Of a DNA stretch of 64,000 nt, positions 8,990-22,231 are shown piece by piece. Where the stretch lies: assembly GCF_944324505.1 (NCBI RefSeq), contig NZ_CALUWO010000009.1, forward strand, positions 17,027-81,026. Direction: 5' to 3'. The notes below the pieces were generated by a model that made no database searches, had not been told where the DNA came from, and saw only the letters and a program-made list of their open reading frames with translations. How positions within the stretch are numbered: the first letter of the stretch is position 1; each line of letters begins with the position of its first letter. Source of the stretch: an uncultured Desulfovibrio sp. (GTDB taxonomy: Bacteria > Desulfobacterota > Desulfovibrionia > Desulfovibrionales > Desulfovibrionaceae). The translations under genes were made by a program, and so were the position numbers.

Positions 8990-10489
8990 ATGGGGGAATT
9001 CGCCAACAAGAACGAACTGATGAATGAAGTTCGTGAAGAACTTGCCAAGACCCTTGGCCCCACCGAAGTTCTGGCTCTCGCCCTTGGTGCCATTGTGGGC
9101 TGGGGCTGCTTCATGCTGCCCGGCATCACCTTTCTGCCCAATGCGGGACCCATCGGCACCGTCATCGCCTTTTTCGTCGGCGCACTGTTCCAGTGCGTCG
9201 TGGCGCTGACCTACAGCTTTCTTATCAAACCCTATCCTGTGGCCGGTGGCGCCTTTGCCTACGCCTATGCCGGCTTCGGCTCCAAGGGCGCCTTCATCTG
9301 CGGCTGGGCACTGGTGCTGAGCTATATCTGCGTCATTGCCGCCAATGCCACGGCCATCATCCTGCTGGTCCGCTTTCTCTTCGGATCAAGCATACAGTTC
9401 GGCTACCTGTATACCGTGCTTGACTGGGACATCTACCTCAGCGAGGTAGGCTACATCACCGTCATTCTCATCGGCTTCGGCTACATGAACTTCCGTGGCG
9501 TGGACGCCGCCAGCACCATCCAGGTATTTCTGGCCTTTGCCCTGACCATCGGCGTGCTGGTGTTGGCAGGCGGCACGGCTGCCGCCGATACGGCCAGCAT
9601 CGAAAACCTCAAGCCGTTCTTTGCGGAAAACCGTTCGCCCATTGCCTGTGTCATGATGGTCCTGGCCCTGACGCCATGGCTGTTCGTGGGCTTTGACACC
9701 ATCCCGCAGACAGCGGAAGAATTTGCTTTTTCGCCCAGTAAGGCCCGCGACCTCATGCTGCTGTCCATCATCTGCGGCGCCATCATCTATGCCCTGGTCA
9801 CCCTGTCCGTGGCCGGTCTCATTCCCTACAAGGAACTGCTGGCCGCCAACCACTCCTGGGCTACCGGCTGGGTGGCCGACCAGGTCTTCGGACGCTGGGG
9901 CGGCGTGGCCCTGGCCGTGCCGGTGCTGGCCGGCATCCTTACCGGCATGAACGGCTTTTTCATGGCCACCACCCGCCTGCTCTTCAGCATGGGGCGCAGC
10001 AAGTTTTTGCCGAACTTCTTCTCCGAAGTGCACCCCAAGTACAATACGGCCTGGAAGAGCGTGGTCTTCATCACGGTGCTGACGCTCATCGTGCCCTGGT
10101 TCGGCCGCCCCGCCCTGGACTGGATCGTGTCCATGTCCTCCATTGGCACGGCCCTGGCCTACCTTTTCACCTGCCTCACCGCGCGCAAGTATCTTGAGGC
10201 CCATCCCGAACTGCGCGAATCCACCTGGGGCAAGCCGGTCTGCATCATGGGCGCCATGACCTCCGTCATCTGCATCGGCCTGCTCATGGTGCCCAGCTCC
10301 CCCGTTGCCATCAATGTCCCCAACTGGTGCATGCTCTTTGCCTGGGTGACCCTGGGCGCCATTTTCTTCATCGGCAAGCAGCAGGAACTGCTGGCCATCC
10401 CGCATTCGACCATGCGCTATCTGCTCTTTGGCAAGGCTGAGCAGGAAGTGCTCTTTGATACCATGGAGGATGATGAGGACATCATGTAG
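8990..10489 (+). CDS. APC-superfamily amino acid permease
   Basis: A 499-residue inner-membrane carrier with about twelve hydrophobic segments. The first helix carries the APC hallmark GAIVGWGCFMLPG (substrate and cation binding in TM1), followed by AGPIG and a LIKPYPVAGGAFAYAYAGFG loop. The C-terminus is short and acidic. I chose ATG 8990 because GTGGAGG precedes it at the right distance; a TTG at 8933 would add 19 residues without a ribosome site. Likely substrate: an amino acid or polyamine, undetermined. The next gene encodes a membrane-anchored solute-binding domain, so a nutrient-sensing link is possible but not shown. Confidence 0.88.
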   Translation: MGEFANKNELMNEVREELAKTLGPTEVLALALGAIVGWGCFMLPGITFLPNAGPIGTVIAFFVGALFQCVVALTYSFLIKPYPVAGGAFAYAYAGFGSKGAFICGWALVLSYICVIAANATAIILLVRFLFGSSIQFGYLYTVLDWDIYLSEVGYITVILIGFGYMNFRGVDAASTIQVFLAFALTIGVLVLAGGTAAADTASIENLKPFFAENRSPIACVMMVLALTPWLFVGFDTIPQTAEEFAFSPSKARDLMLLSIICGAIIYALVTLSVAGLIPYKELLAANHSWATGWVADQVFGRWGGVALAVPVLAGILTGMNGFFMATTRLLFSMGRSKFLPNFFSEVHPKYNTAWKSVVFITVLTLIVPWFGRPALDWIVSMSSIGTALAYLFTCLTARKYLEAHPELRESTWGKPVCIMGAMTSVICIGLLMVPSSPVAINVPNWCMLFAWVTLGAIFFIGKQQELLAIPHSTMRYLLFGKAEQEVLFDTMEDDEDIM

Positions 10490-10647
10490 GGTCCGGCCGG
10501 CCGTGACCGCCTGCCCCGTCTGCCGCGGGCTTGCCCTGCCGGCAGCTGACCCGCAGCCCTACCCGTTCATGCACAAAACCCACGGCACCCGCCGGCATGC
10601 CCCTGCGCTGACTGGACGCGGCTGGTGCCCGTTATCGGAGATATGGA

Positions 10648-11691
10648 ATGCGCCTGCTTCTCTCGATTATTCTGGCCTTTCTCCTGACCATTGTTCAGGT
10701 ATATATCGGTCTTGAAACCTTTTTTCCGTCTGTCTTTCAGGAAAAGACCCGTGTTGTGGATGAGCTGATTGCGGACAAGAAACCCATCATCAACAAGCTG
10801 ACCCCCGAAGAACAGGCCTGGATCACCAGCCACGGTCCGGTTTCCGTTGGGGTTGACCCCTATTTCTACCCCATCGAAACCTTTGATGGCCGCGGGCAGT
10901 ATTCCGGCCTTGGCGGGGACTACATGCGGCTGCTGCATCACCTGACCGGTATCACCTTCGTGCCCCTGCGCCTCAGCGACTGGGCACAGACCGAGCTGCA
11001 TGCCCAGGCCCGCGTGGTGGATGTGTACATGGCCGCCGCCCAGACGGCCCGGCGCAGCGAATACATGCTCTTTACCGAGCCGTATATCAACGAACCCGGC
11101 GTCATCATGGCCCGGCGCGATTCCGGCTTCATGGACATCAGCATGGCCGACCTGCACGACAAGCGGGTAGCCGTGGTGGCCGCCTATGCCTGGCATGACT
11201 TCTTGCTGGAACATCACCCCGAAGTGGTGGTCTGCCCCTACCCCACCACCGTGGATGCCCTCAAGGCCGTGGTCAATGGCGAGGCTGACGCCATCGTGGA
11301 CTATGAATTCAACCTGAAGGAAAAGATTCATACGGCCGGCATCCTGCAAATCGAGGCCGTGGGCAGCGTGGAATCCAGCTACGGGCATGCCATTGCCGTG
11401 CGCAAGGACTGGCCCGTTCTCTTCAATATTCTGAAGAAGGCCATGGATACCATCGAACCGGAAGAACGCCAGGCCCTTGCCAACTACTGGATGAATACGG
11501 AAAGCGACATCAGCGCGCCTGACACACATCTGCAGTGGCTGTTCTTCTTCTTTACGGAAATCATCCTGCTGGGCTTTGCCTTCCATACCTGGTGGCGTAT
11601 CTCCGTCATGAAGGCCACCCGTGCCGCCATTCAGGACATCCGGGAAACCAATCGCGCCCGGGCCGCCAGAGAACAGCAGCAGGCCTCCTGA
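10648..11691 (+). CDS. Membrane-anchored periplasmic solute-binding (SBP_bac_3-type) domain, no output domain
   Basis: A 347-residue protein with an N-terminal membrane segment (about 1-20), a solute-binding domain of the amino-acid (family 3) type covering about 55-290 (starts LTPEEQAWITSHGPVSVGVD, with the FTEPY and DAIVDYEF signatures), a second membrane segment (about 295-318) and a short basic cytoplasmic tail. This is exactly the sensory half of BvgS/EvgS-like kinases or of SBP-diguanylate cyclases, but the kinase or cyclase half is absent. It may be a sensor that works with a separate partner, or an anchored binding protein. The gene has a GGAG ribosome site and is followed by a strong hairpin. 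Confidence 0.8.
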   Translation: MRLLLSIILAFLLTIVQVYIGLETFFPSVFQEKTRVVDELIADKKPIINKLTPEEQAWITSHGPVSVGVDPYFYPIETFDGRGQYSGLGGDYMRLLHHLTGITFVPLRLSDWAQTELHAQARVVDVYMAAAQTARRSEYMLFTEPYINEPGVIMARRDSGFMDISMADLHDKRVAVVAAYAWHDFLLEHHPEVVVCPYPTTVDALKAVVNGEADAIVDYEFNLKEKIHTAGILQIEAVGSVESSYGHAIAVRKDWPVLFNILKKAMDTIEPEERQALANYWMNTESDISAPDTHLQWLFFFFTEIILLGFAFHTWWRISVMKATRAAIQDIRETNRARAAREQQQAS

Positions 11692-11717
11692 TCTCCTCTC
11701 ACACGCCATACTGGCAG

Positions 11718-11750
11718 GAAGCGGCACGGTATCCCCTACCGTGCCGCTTC
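11718..11750 (+). terminator. 14-bp hairpin after the solute-binding gene
   Basis: GAAGCGGCACGGTA pairs perfectly with TACCGTGCCGCTTC around a 5-nt loop, 27 bases after the stop. It is followed by TGTCGTC, a poor U tract; probable terminator. Confidence 0.6.
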
Positions 11751-11906
11751 TGTCGTCAGGGGCAGTCCCTGCGGCCATGCCGCGCGGCACGCTTGCAAAG
11801 CCCATAGCCTGCCTTGCCTCGTCTGCCGGACTTGCCGGGCAGATGGCGCGGTCTGGCCCATGCGCCATGCGGCAACGACGGCAAAGCCGCCGCCGGCCCC
11901 ACCCGT

Positions 11907-11939
11907 AAAAAAAGGGGGAACCGGATGTCCGGTCCCCCC
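11907..11939 (-). terminator. Intrinsic terminator of the glycine-zipper lipoprotein gene
   Basis: On the minus strand a GGGGG-A-CCGGA stem pairs with TCCGG-TT-CCCCC (a bulged central step) and is followed by seven T residues, the classic intrinsic terminator form, about 40 bases after the stop codon at 11980. Confidence 0.85.
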
Positions 11940-11979
11940 TGCATCACCAGCCAGAGGTCACCCTCTGCTGTACGCTTTT

Positions 11980-12225
11980 TTACCAGTGATGAGAACGGCG
12001 TTCCTGGCTGTTACCAACAATGCCGCCGGCCAGCGCACCCACACCGGCGCCGGCCAGTGCGCCCCAGCCGGCGGAGCCGCCGGAAATGGCCGCCACACCG
12101 GCGCCGCCAAGCGCACCAAGGGCCGCACCGCTGGCCACACCCTGCTGGGTACGGCTCATATTGGTGCAGCCAAAGCCACCAACACACATGACGACGAGCA
12201 GGGCGCCCGCAAACAGCTTTTTCAT
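11980..12225 (-). CDS. Small glycine-zipper lipoprotein
   Basis: An 81-residue protein starting MKKLFAGALLVVMCVGGFGC with a lipoprotein-type signal; Cys20 is the likely lipidation site, though the GFGC box is not ideal. The mature part contains repeated Gly-xxx-Gly/Ala motifs (GAALGALGGAG, GALAGAGVGALAGG), the pattern of glycine-zipper (YMGG/Rick_17kDa-like) envelope proteins. A GAGGAG ribosome site precedes ATG 12225. It follows the next gene (transcribed before it) by 25 bases and both share near-identical leader sequence, so they form an operon closed by a strong terminator. Function unknown; probably outer-membrane or periplasmic. Confidence 0.8.
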   Translation of the reverse strand: MKKLFAGALLVVMCVGGFGCTNMSRTQQGVASGAALGALGGAGVAAISGGSAGWGALAGAGVGALAGGIVGNSQERRSHHW

Positions 12226-12250
12226 AAAAAAGACTCCTCGTATGGCCTGG

Positions 12251-12667
12251 CTACTTTGCAGCAGCGGAGGCCAGTGTCGGCTTGATAAACACAATCCAGA
12301 TGGCCGTCATGACCGGCGTATCCAGCTTGTCGGGATTGGCAGCATACCAGGCATCAATCTTTTCGATGATCTGGCGGCGGCTCACATCCTTCATGGCGGT
12401 CATCCAACCCTTTTCAAAGGGCGAGAGGTTGGAAGCCGGGGCCTTTCCTTCCTTGGCAGCCTTTTCGGCGGCCTTGCTGTTCACAAAGTATTCCACCGTA
12501 ATGGCCGATTCCACGCCAAAAAGAAATGCGGCCTTGTTGTCCGGGCTGGTCGCCTGCCACACCGTACCCGTGAACTGGTCCACGGGATTGCTCCGTGGTG
12601 CGGCCTGCGTGGAAGCCCCCATTGCCAACGTAAGCATCAATGCCAGCGCAGCGATGGTTTTCTTCAC
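12251..12667 (-). CDS. Secreted protein of unknown function
   Basis: A 138-residue protein starting at GTG 12667, chosen because GAGGAG lies 7 bases upstream and because this start gives a clean signal peptide (VKKTIAALALMLTLAMGASTQA). The mature part is soluble, with a helical, charged second half (EKGWMTAMKDVSRRQIIEKIDAWYAANPDKLDTPVMTAIW) similar in pattern to the Rap1a/Tai immunity-like helical proteins, a resemblance I cannot confirm. It is probably periplasmic and co-transcribed with the glycine-zipper lipoprotein gene 25 bases downstream. Confidence 0.7.
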   Translation of the reverse strand: MKKTIAALALMLTLAMGASTQAAPRSNPVDQFTGTVWQATSPDNKAAFLFGVESAITVEYFVNSKAAEKAAKEGKAPASNLSPFEKGWMTAMKDVSRRQIIEKIDAWYAANPDKLDTPVMTAIWIVFIKPTLASAAAK

Positions 12668-12954
12668 GTCAAGACTCCTCTTGGTCTGGAGGCTGCGCGG
12701 GAACATCCCGCCCTCCGCCTTCTGCACATGCCAAAGCGGGAGGTACCTCTTACGCCGCTATAGCCTACATCCCGTCATCTTGGCAAGTATGCCGCTGGGC
12801 GTGGGCCGGGCACGCCACCAGACAGCAGGCTGGCCTCATGCGCCCTGCGCCGGGTTCCTTCGCAGCCGCGGGCATATGCCGGCCCGTCCAAAGGCATTGC
12901 GGATGCCCTGCGCCCCCGTGGCATATGCCTTTCCCGCACAGTGGCCTGCGCCGC

Positions 12955-12994
12955 AAAAAAAAACGGGAGAGCCGCCATGCAGCAGCTCCCCCGT
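12955..12994 (-). terminator. Intrinsic terminator of the carB-carA operon
   Basis: On the minus strand a 10-bp stem (ACGGGGGAGC with GCTCTCCCGT, one G-U pair) is followed by nine T residues, 24 bases beyond the carA stop. It is a textbook terminator. Confidence 0.88.
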
Positions 12995-13017
12995 GTGACA
13001 TCGGCATGCAGCGCGAT

Positions 13018-14148
13018 CTAGTCTTTAGTAGCCGCGCTGGCCATCTGGAAAAAGCGGTCAAAGAGGTAACGCCCATCATGGGGGCCGGCGGCGGCCTCGG
13101 GATGGTACTGCACGCTCATGACCGGCAGCGTCTTGTGGCGCATGCCTTCCAGGGTCTGGTCGTTGAGGTTGATATGGGTCACTTCCACATCCTCCACGCC
13201 ATCAAGCACCACATGGAAGCCATGGTTCTGCGAGGAGATTTCGATGCGTCCGGTGGTCAGGTCCTTGACGGGATGGTTGCAGCCATGATGCCCGAACTTG
13301 AGTTTGGCCGTGGTTCCCCCCAGGGCATGACCGAGCAGCTGGTGCCCGAGGCAGATGCCGGTAACGGGAAATTCCTGCACAAGCCCGCGAATGATCTCGA
13401 TTTCGCCTTGCAGAGTTGCCGGGTCGCCGGGGCCGTTGGACAGAAAGATGGCCCGGGCGCCGCTGGCTTTGGCCTGCTCCACCGTAAAGGTGGGCGGCAC
13501 GGCCACCACCTCAAAACCGGCCTGCGCCAGCAGGCGCAGAATGTTCCATTTCACGCCAAAGTCATAGACCAGCAGCGGAATGCCCGTCCCTTTCCAGGCA
13601 TAGGCCCCGCGACTGTTGAAGGAAACCTCTTCCGTATGGTCACCATTCAGGACATAGGGCTTTCTGGCGCAGACATAGGGCACAAGGTTCTGCCCTTCCA
13701 TGCTGGGCAGCGCCCGGGCCTTGGCCTGCAACGAGACCGGATCAAGGTCCCGGGTGGAAATGATGCCCCGCATGGCCCCGTTGATGCGCAGGTGCCGGGT
13801 CAGCGCGCGGGTATCGATGCCTTCCAGACCGGGCACGCCCCATTGCTTGAGAAAGGCCGGCAGCGACTTGGTGGCACGCCAGTTGGAAGGCTGCTTGCAG
13901 CATTCCTTGACCAGCAGCGCGCGCAAATGGATGCGCGGGGACTCCATGTCCTGCGGATTGATGCCATAATTGCCGATGAGCGGATAGGTCATGCAGACCA
14001 TCTGCCCGTAGTAGGACGGGTCGGTGAGAACTTCCTGATAGCCGGTCATGCCGGTATTGAAAATCACTTCACCGCCGGTTTCAAACTCGCCGGTAAAGGA
14101 CTTGCCTTCCAGGCAGAAGCCGTCTTCGAGCACAAGTAACGCTTTCAT
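13018..14148 (-). CDS. carA: Carbamoyl-phosphate synthase small subunit (glutaminase)
   Basis: Hydrolyses glutamine and passes ammonia to the large subunit for carbamoyl phosphate, the precursor of arginine and pyrimidines. The 376-residue protein has the N-terminal CarA domain and a class I glutamine amidotransferase domain with the triad Cys266 (GICLGHQ), His349 and Glu351 (YHPE). It lies downstream of carB: the carB stop TAA is 3 bases before the carA ATG, and the carA ribosome site GGAGG overlaps the last carB codons, so translation is coupled. The usual bacterial order is carA then carB, so this arrangement is reversed. A strong terminator follows. Confidence 0.97.
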   Translation of the reverse strand: MKALLVLEDGFCLEGKSFTGEFETGGEVIFNTGMTGYQEVLTDPSYYGQMVCMTYPLIGNYGINPQDMESPRIHLRALLVKECCKQPSNWRATKSLPAFLKQWGVPGLEGIDTRALTRHLRINGAMRGIISTRDLDPVSLQAKARALPSMEGQNLVPYVCARKPYVLNGDHTEEVSFNSRGAYAWKGTGIPLLVYDFGVKWNILRLLAQAGFEVVAVPPTFTVEQAKASGARAIFLSNGPGDPATLQGEIEIIRGLVQEFPVTGICLGHQLLGHALGGTTAKLKFGHHGCNHPVKDLTTGRIEISSQNHGFHVVLDGVEDVEVTHINLNDQTLEGMRHKTLPVMSVQYHPEAAAGPHDGRYLFDRFFQMASAATKD

Positions 14149-14151
14149 CTC

Positions 14152-17394
<3,243 letters not shown>

Positions 17395-17629
17395 GGGATA
17401 TTCCTGTGGTTTGGAAGTATCGCAGGGTGCGGCCCTGCCCCTTGGAAAGCCTTGCGCCGCCCCACTGGCCCCTTGCGCAAGTGTCATCCGGTCAAAACGA
17501 TTTCTTCTATCCGCTGCCTGCCCGTCCGTCAAGCGGAGATGTGCCGCACGGCAGTTCTCCTGCCGGAACGGGCCGGCCTTCTCCCAGTCTACCCGCTTTT
17601 GCCGTTCATGGCGATGCCTCTGCCGGGAC

Positions 17630-17658
17630 TTGCCAAAAAAATGCTTTGGGGCGATACT
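17630..17658 (+). promoter_or_regulatory. Candidate sigma-70 promoter of argG
   Basis: TTGCCA and GATACT are separated by 17 bases, with the -10 box 30 bases before the argG ATG at 17689. The match is moderate (five and four of six), but the position in the divergent carB/argG spacer is right. Confidence 0.5.
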
Positions 17659-17688
17659 GAATGCCCAAATTTTCTAGCGAGGCTGCCC

Positions 17689-18897
17689 ATGAGCAACAAA
17701 ATCAAAAAAGTGGTGCTCGCCTATTCCGGCGGGCTGGATACTTCCGTTATCCTCAAATGGCTTATTGAAACCTACCACTGCGAGGTTATCACCTGCACGG
17801 CCAATCTCGGCCAGCCCGAAGACCTGAGCGGCGTGGAAGCCAAGGCCTACAAGACCGGCGCCAGCAAGGCCTATGTGGTGGACCTGCGCGAGGAAATGGC
17901 GGCCAACTACGTCTTTCCCATGATGCGCGGCGCGGCCCGCTACGAAAACCGCTACATGCTGGGCACCTCCATTGCCCGCCCCTGCATCACCAAGGCCCTC
18001 ATCGACATTGCCCGCAAGGAAGGTGCCGACGCCATTTCCCACGGCGCCACCGGCAAGGGCAATGACCAGGTGCGCTTTGAATTCTCGGCCAAGGCCCTGG
18101 CCCCGGACATCAAGGTCATTGCGCCCTGGCGCGAATGGGACCTCATGTCCCGCACGGCGCTCAACGCCTTTGCCGAAAAGCACGGCATTCCCATTTCCTC
18201 CGCTGCCAAGCGCTACAGCATGGATGCCAACATGCTGCACACCAGCTTCGAAGGCAGCGAACTGGAAAATCCGGCCAATGCCCCGCACGAATCCTGCCAT
18301 GAACGCTGCGTTCCCGTGGAGCTGGCCCCCAATGAGCCGGAAATCATCGAAGTGGGCTTCGAGGCCGGCAATCCCGTGTCCGTCAACGGCGAAAAGCTCT
18401 CGCCGTACAATGTCATCCGCGTGCTGGCCGAAAAGGCGGGCAAGCACGGCATCGGCCGGGACGACATGGTGGAAAACCGCTACGTGGGCATGAAGTGCCG
18501 CGGCGTGTACGAAAATCCCGCCGGCACCCTGCTGTTTGCCCTGCACCGCGACCTGGAAGGCATCTGCATGGACCGCGAGCTGCTGGCCATCCGTGACCAG
18601 CTGTCCGTGCCCTTCTCCCACGCCATCTACAACGGCTACTGGTTCTCCCCCGAACGCGAAGCCATGCAGGCCTTCTTCGACAAGTCGCAGGAAACCGTCA
18701 CCGGTACGGTGAAGGCCAAGCTCTACAAGGGCGGCGTGTGGCCCCTGTGCCGCACCTCTCCCTACTCGCTCTTCTCCGAAGACCTGGCCACCTTCGAGGG
18801 CGGCAACTACGATCACAAGGATGCCGCCGGCTTCATCCGCCTCAACAGCCTGCGCCTCGGCATGTATGCCGCCATCAAGGCCAAGATGGGCAAGTAG
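17689..18897 (+). CDS. argG: Argininosuccinate synthase
   Basis: Joins citrulline and aspartate with ATP to give argininosuccinate. The 402-residue protein opens with the PP-loop [13 protein letters not shown] and contains the [13 protein letters not shown] and APWREWDL signatures of the family. The start is ATG 17689 ([15 protein letters not shown]) with GAGG upstream; a longer reading frame from 17452 has no similarity and overlaps the promoter. argH follows after 72 bases containing a UUCG-capped hairpin. Divergent from carB. Confidence 0.97.
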   Translation: MSNKIKKVVLAYSGGLDTSVILKWLIETYHCEVITCTANLGQPEDLSGVEAKAYKTGASKAYVVDLREEMAANYVFPMMRGAARYENRYMLGTSIARPCITKALIDIARKEGADAISHGATGKGNDQVRFEFSAKALAPDIKVIAPWREWDLMSRTALNAFAEKHGIPISSAAKRYSMDANMLHTSFEGSELENPANAPHESCHERCVPVELAPNEPEIIEVGFEAGNPVSVNGEKLSPYNVIRVLAEKAGKHGIGRDDMVENRYVGMKCRGVYENPAGTLLFALHRDLEGICMDRELLAIRDQLSVPFSHAIYNGYWFSPEREAMQAFFDKSQETVTGTVKAKLYKGGVWPLCRTSPYSLFSEDLATFEGGNYDHKDAAGFIRLNSLRLGMYAAIKAKMGK

Positions 18898-18916
18898 CCC
18901 CGTTCTGTCTCCCTGT

Positions 18917-18938
18917 GCGGGCGGCTTCGGCCGCCCGC
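18917..18938 (+). terminator. UUCG-tetraloop hairpin between argG and argH
   Basis: A 9-bp perfect G+C stem (GCGGGCGGC with GCCGCCCGC) capped by TTCG lies 19 bases after argG and 31 bases before argH. The tail is CTTCCTTCACCCTTTTT. It could reduce read-through into argH (partial terminator) or stabilise the argG mRNA end. Confidence 0.55.
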
Positions 18939-18969
18939 CTTCCTTCACCCTTTTTCCCGTGAGCCGAAC

Positions 18970-20358
<1,389 letters not shown>

Positions 20359-20385
20359 CCTTTGCCCTTTCGTGCTGGAGGACCC

Positions 20386-20844
20386 ATGCGCAACATCCTT
20401 TTTCTTCTGGCAGCCCTGCTGCTCACTGCCGGCCTTTCCGCCTGTGACGGTACCGAAACCCTGCCCCCGGAACTGGAAAAGGAGATGGCCCGGCGGGAAC
20501 AGCTTGTCCAGGCCTTTGTGCAGGATACACGGGGCGATCCCCTGTCGCAGGAACTGGCGGCCATTGTGCTGACCAGAGACGCCCCCGCCCACAAGGACGA
20601 GCGCCGCAAGCTGCTGGTGCGCGACGCCCTGAAGAAGGACCGCTTTGACGCAGCCTGCGCCGCGGCGCTGGCCGTGGAAAATCCCGCCCTGCGCGATGCC
20701 AGCCTGGTAACCATCTGCCACGAGGCCAGCCAGGACAAGGAAACCCTGCCCTGGGCGGCTCTGGCCGCCAGCAGGATCAGCGATGCGGAACTAGCCGCCA
20801 AAATGCGGGAGCATACCGCCCTGCGTTACGAGGAAGCGCGCTAG
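20386..20844 (+). CDS. Small lipoprotein of unknown function
   Basis: A 152-residue protein with a lipoprotein signal peptide ending in LSAC (Cys20), preceded by a GGAGG ribosome site. The mature part is entirely helical and charged, with repeated Ala/Leu and Arg/Lys patterns reminiscent of short helical repeats (RRKLLVRDALKKDRFDAACAAALAVENP). I do not recognise the family. It starts 27 bases after argH and is probably co-transcribed, although nothing in it suggests a link to arginine synthesis. Confidence 0.75.
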   Translation: MRNILFLLAALLLTAGLSACDGTETLPPELEKEMARREQLVQAFVQDTRGDPLSQELAAIVLTRDAPAHKDERRKLLVRDALKKDRFDAACAAALAVENPALRDASLVTICHEASQDKETLPWAALAASRISDAELAAKMREHTALRYEEAR

Positions 20845-21349
20845 CGCCTGACGCAGGAGGCCCTTTCGAAAAGGGGAACCGGCGTTTCCTGCCGGCGGGC
20901 CACACGGACTCGTGCCTTCTCCTGCCCGGAACGCCCGTTTTCACGGGATATGCGGGACGGCACGCGCCGGAGACGTACTGTCGCGAACCGATACCGCCAG
21001 CGCCGGACATGCCCGGTACCGTGCGGAAGCATCCTGCGCATGCCCGGTGCGGCACCATCGCGTGAACAGGCCCTGGCCTGCATGCCGGCATGTTTCCCTC
21101 GTGCTTTTCCGGCCATTCCCGCCGGCAGGGCCTTTCCTGCGGGAAAGGCCCGTTTCGTCGTTCATGCGCGTGGCGGTGCCGGCGTTCCGTCTGGCGGTGG
21201 TCCCCCCTCCTCCCGGACTAGCGCGAACGGTCCGCAGCTGTTATGCTTCCTGGGCGGGCCGTGTCGCCCGCCCCTGCCGCAGCATGCGTTGGTGCCGCCG
21301 CACCGGCATGGAGGCTGTTTTTTGTATGCAAAGCTCTCTGCGAGGTCCC
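20845..21349. other. 505-base G+C-rich intergenic region
   Basis: No convincing gene is visible: the open frames here have no ribosome sites and no protein pattern. The only clear structure is the hairpin at 21128-21151. A promoter for the downstream gene is expected near 21250-21320, but I see no good match. Confidence 0.5.
21128..21151 (+). terminator. 10-bp hairpin in the intergenic region
   Basis: GGGCCTTTCC pairs perfectly with GGAAAGGCCC around a 4-nt loop, followed by GTTTCGTC. It is about 285 bases after the lipoprotein gene; a weak terminator or mRNA end structure. Confidence 0.45.
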
Positions 21350-22213
21350 ATGACAACACAGCTTCACGAGACGTTGGACATGTCCGCCCCGTCCGCCTGG
21401 CCCCAGTGGCTGGATGCGGCCCGCGTACCGGATCAGGCCGTTGCCGCTGCCTATGAGGCCATTCCCGCCAGCGGACGCGCCATGATCAAGACCGGACTGG
21501 CCCTGGCCCGGCAGTATTACGGCCTCCCCGTGCAGCAGGAGGAACGGCACTGGCGGGACTCGCTGAGCGGTTTCTGGCTGGAAATGTCCCGCCAGCCCGC
21601 CCCCTGGGCCATTGTGGCCTTTACGCCGGCCTATGCGGCAGCGGCCCGTCTTGCGGCGGCCTGCATGCCTGCCCTGCTGGCGCAGGTTCCCCTGCTGGCC
21701 GCGGTCTGTGTCGGCTCGGCCGCGCCATCGCCCCAGGCCCTGCTGGCCCTGGAACTCTGCGGCGTGGAAGATATCTTTCAGCTGGAGGAAGCTGCCCTCT
21801 GCCGCCTGATGGAAGAAATCCCCACCGGACCGGGGCGTCTGGTGCTGCTGCACAAGGGCGAGCTGGACATGATCGGCCAGAGCGCGCGCAGCCAGCAGAT
21901 TCCCCTGTTTGAGGAAACCGTGGCCCCGGCCCTGGCCCTGCCCCATCCGGAATGTTTCGACATGGATGCTCTGGTTCTCGCCCATGGCGAGGGCTGCATC
22001 AAGCGCGCCCGCACGGCGGCCCTAGCCGAGGTCCCCGCCGCCATCTATACCACGCCCGAGGCCGCCCGCGCCCACTGCCGCCTGACCGAAAAGCGCCCCT
22101 TCAGTCATGTGGCCCCCCTGGCCCTGACGCCGGGCTGCGAGGGCTTCTGGCTGCACTTCGGGCTGACGCCGGCCTTCTTCAGCCTGCGCTGCGGCGCCTT
22201 CGGCCTGCTCTAG
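21350..22213 (+). CDS. Protein of unknown function upstream of EF-G2
   Basis: A 287-residue soluble protein. ATG 21350 has GAGG 5 bases upstream; another ATG at 21326 would add eight residues. The pattern in the first half (a WAIVAFTPAYAAAARLAAACMPALLAQVPLLAAVCVG stretch, then LLALELCGVEDIFQL) resembles the region of histidinol dehydrogenase with two nucleotide-binding-like halves, but I see no conserved HisD catalytic residues, so that resemblance may be only general. It ends 18 bases before the EF-G2 gene and is probably co-transcribed with it. No signal peptide or membrane segment is evident. Confidence 0.65.
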   Translation: MTTQLHETLDMSAPSAWPQWLDAARVPDQAVAAAYEAIPASGRAMIKTGLALARQYYGLPVQQEERHWRDSLSGFWLEMSRQPAPWAIVAFTPAYAAAARLAAACMPALLAQVPLLAAVCVGSAAPSPQALLALELCGVEDIFQLEEAALCRLMEEIPTGPGRLVLLHKGELDMIGQSARSQQIPLFEETVAPALALPHPECFDMDALVLAHGEGCIKRARTAALAEVPAAIYTTPEAARAHCRLTEKRPFSHVAPLALTPGCEGFWLHFGLTPAFFSLRCGAFGLL

Positions 22214-22231
22214 CCCGTGGAGACCCCGCGC

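Noticed and set aside
8905..13911. A shared 14-base string, GCAGCATTCCTTGA, before the APC permease and inside carA
   Set aside because: One copy is within coding sequence and only two copies exist; it is most likely chance.
20950..21456. A 168-codon open frame in the 505-base gap before the unknown 287-residue gene
   Set aside because: Arg/Pro/Cys-rich composition, no ribosome site, and overlap with the real gene in another frame.
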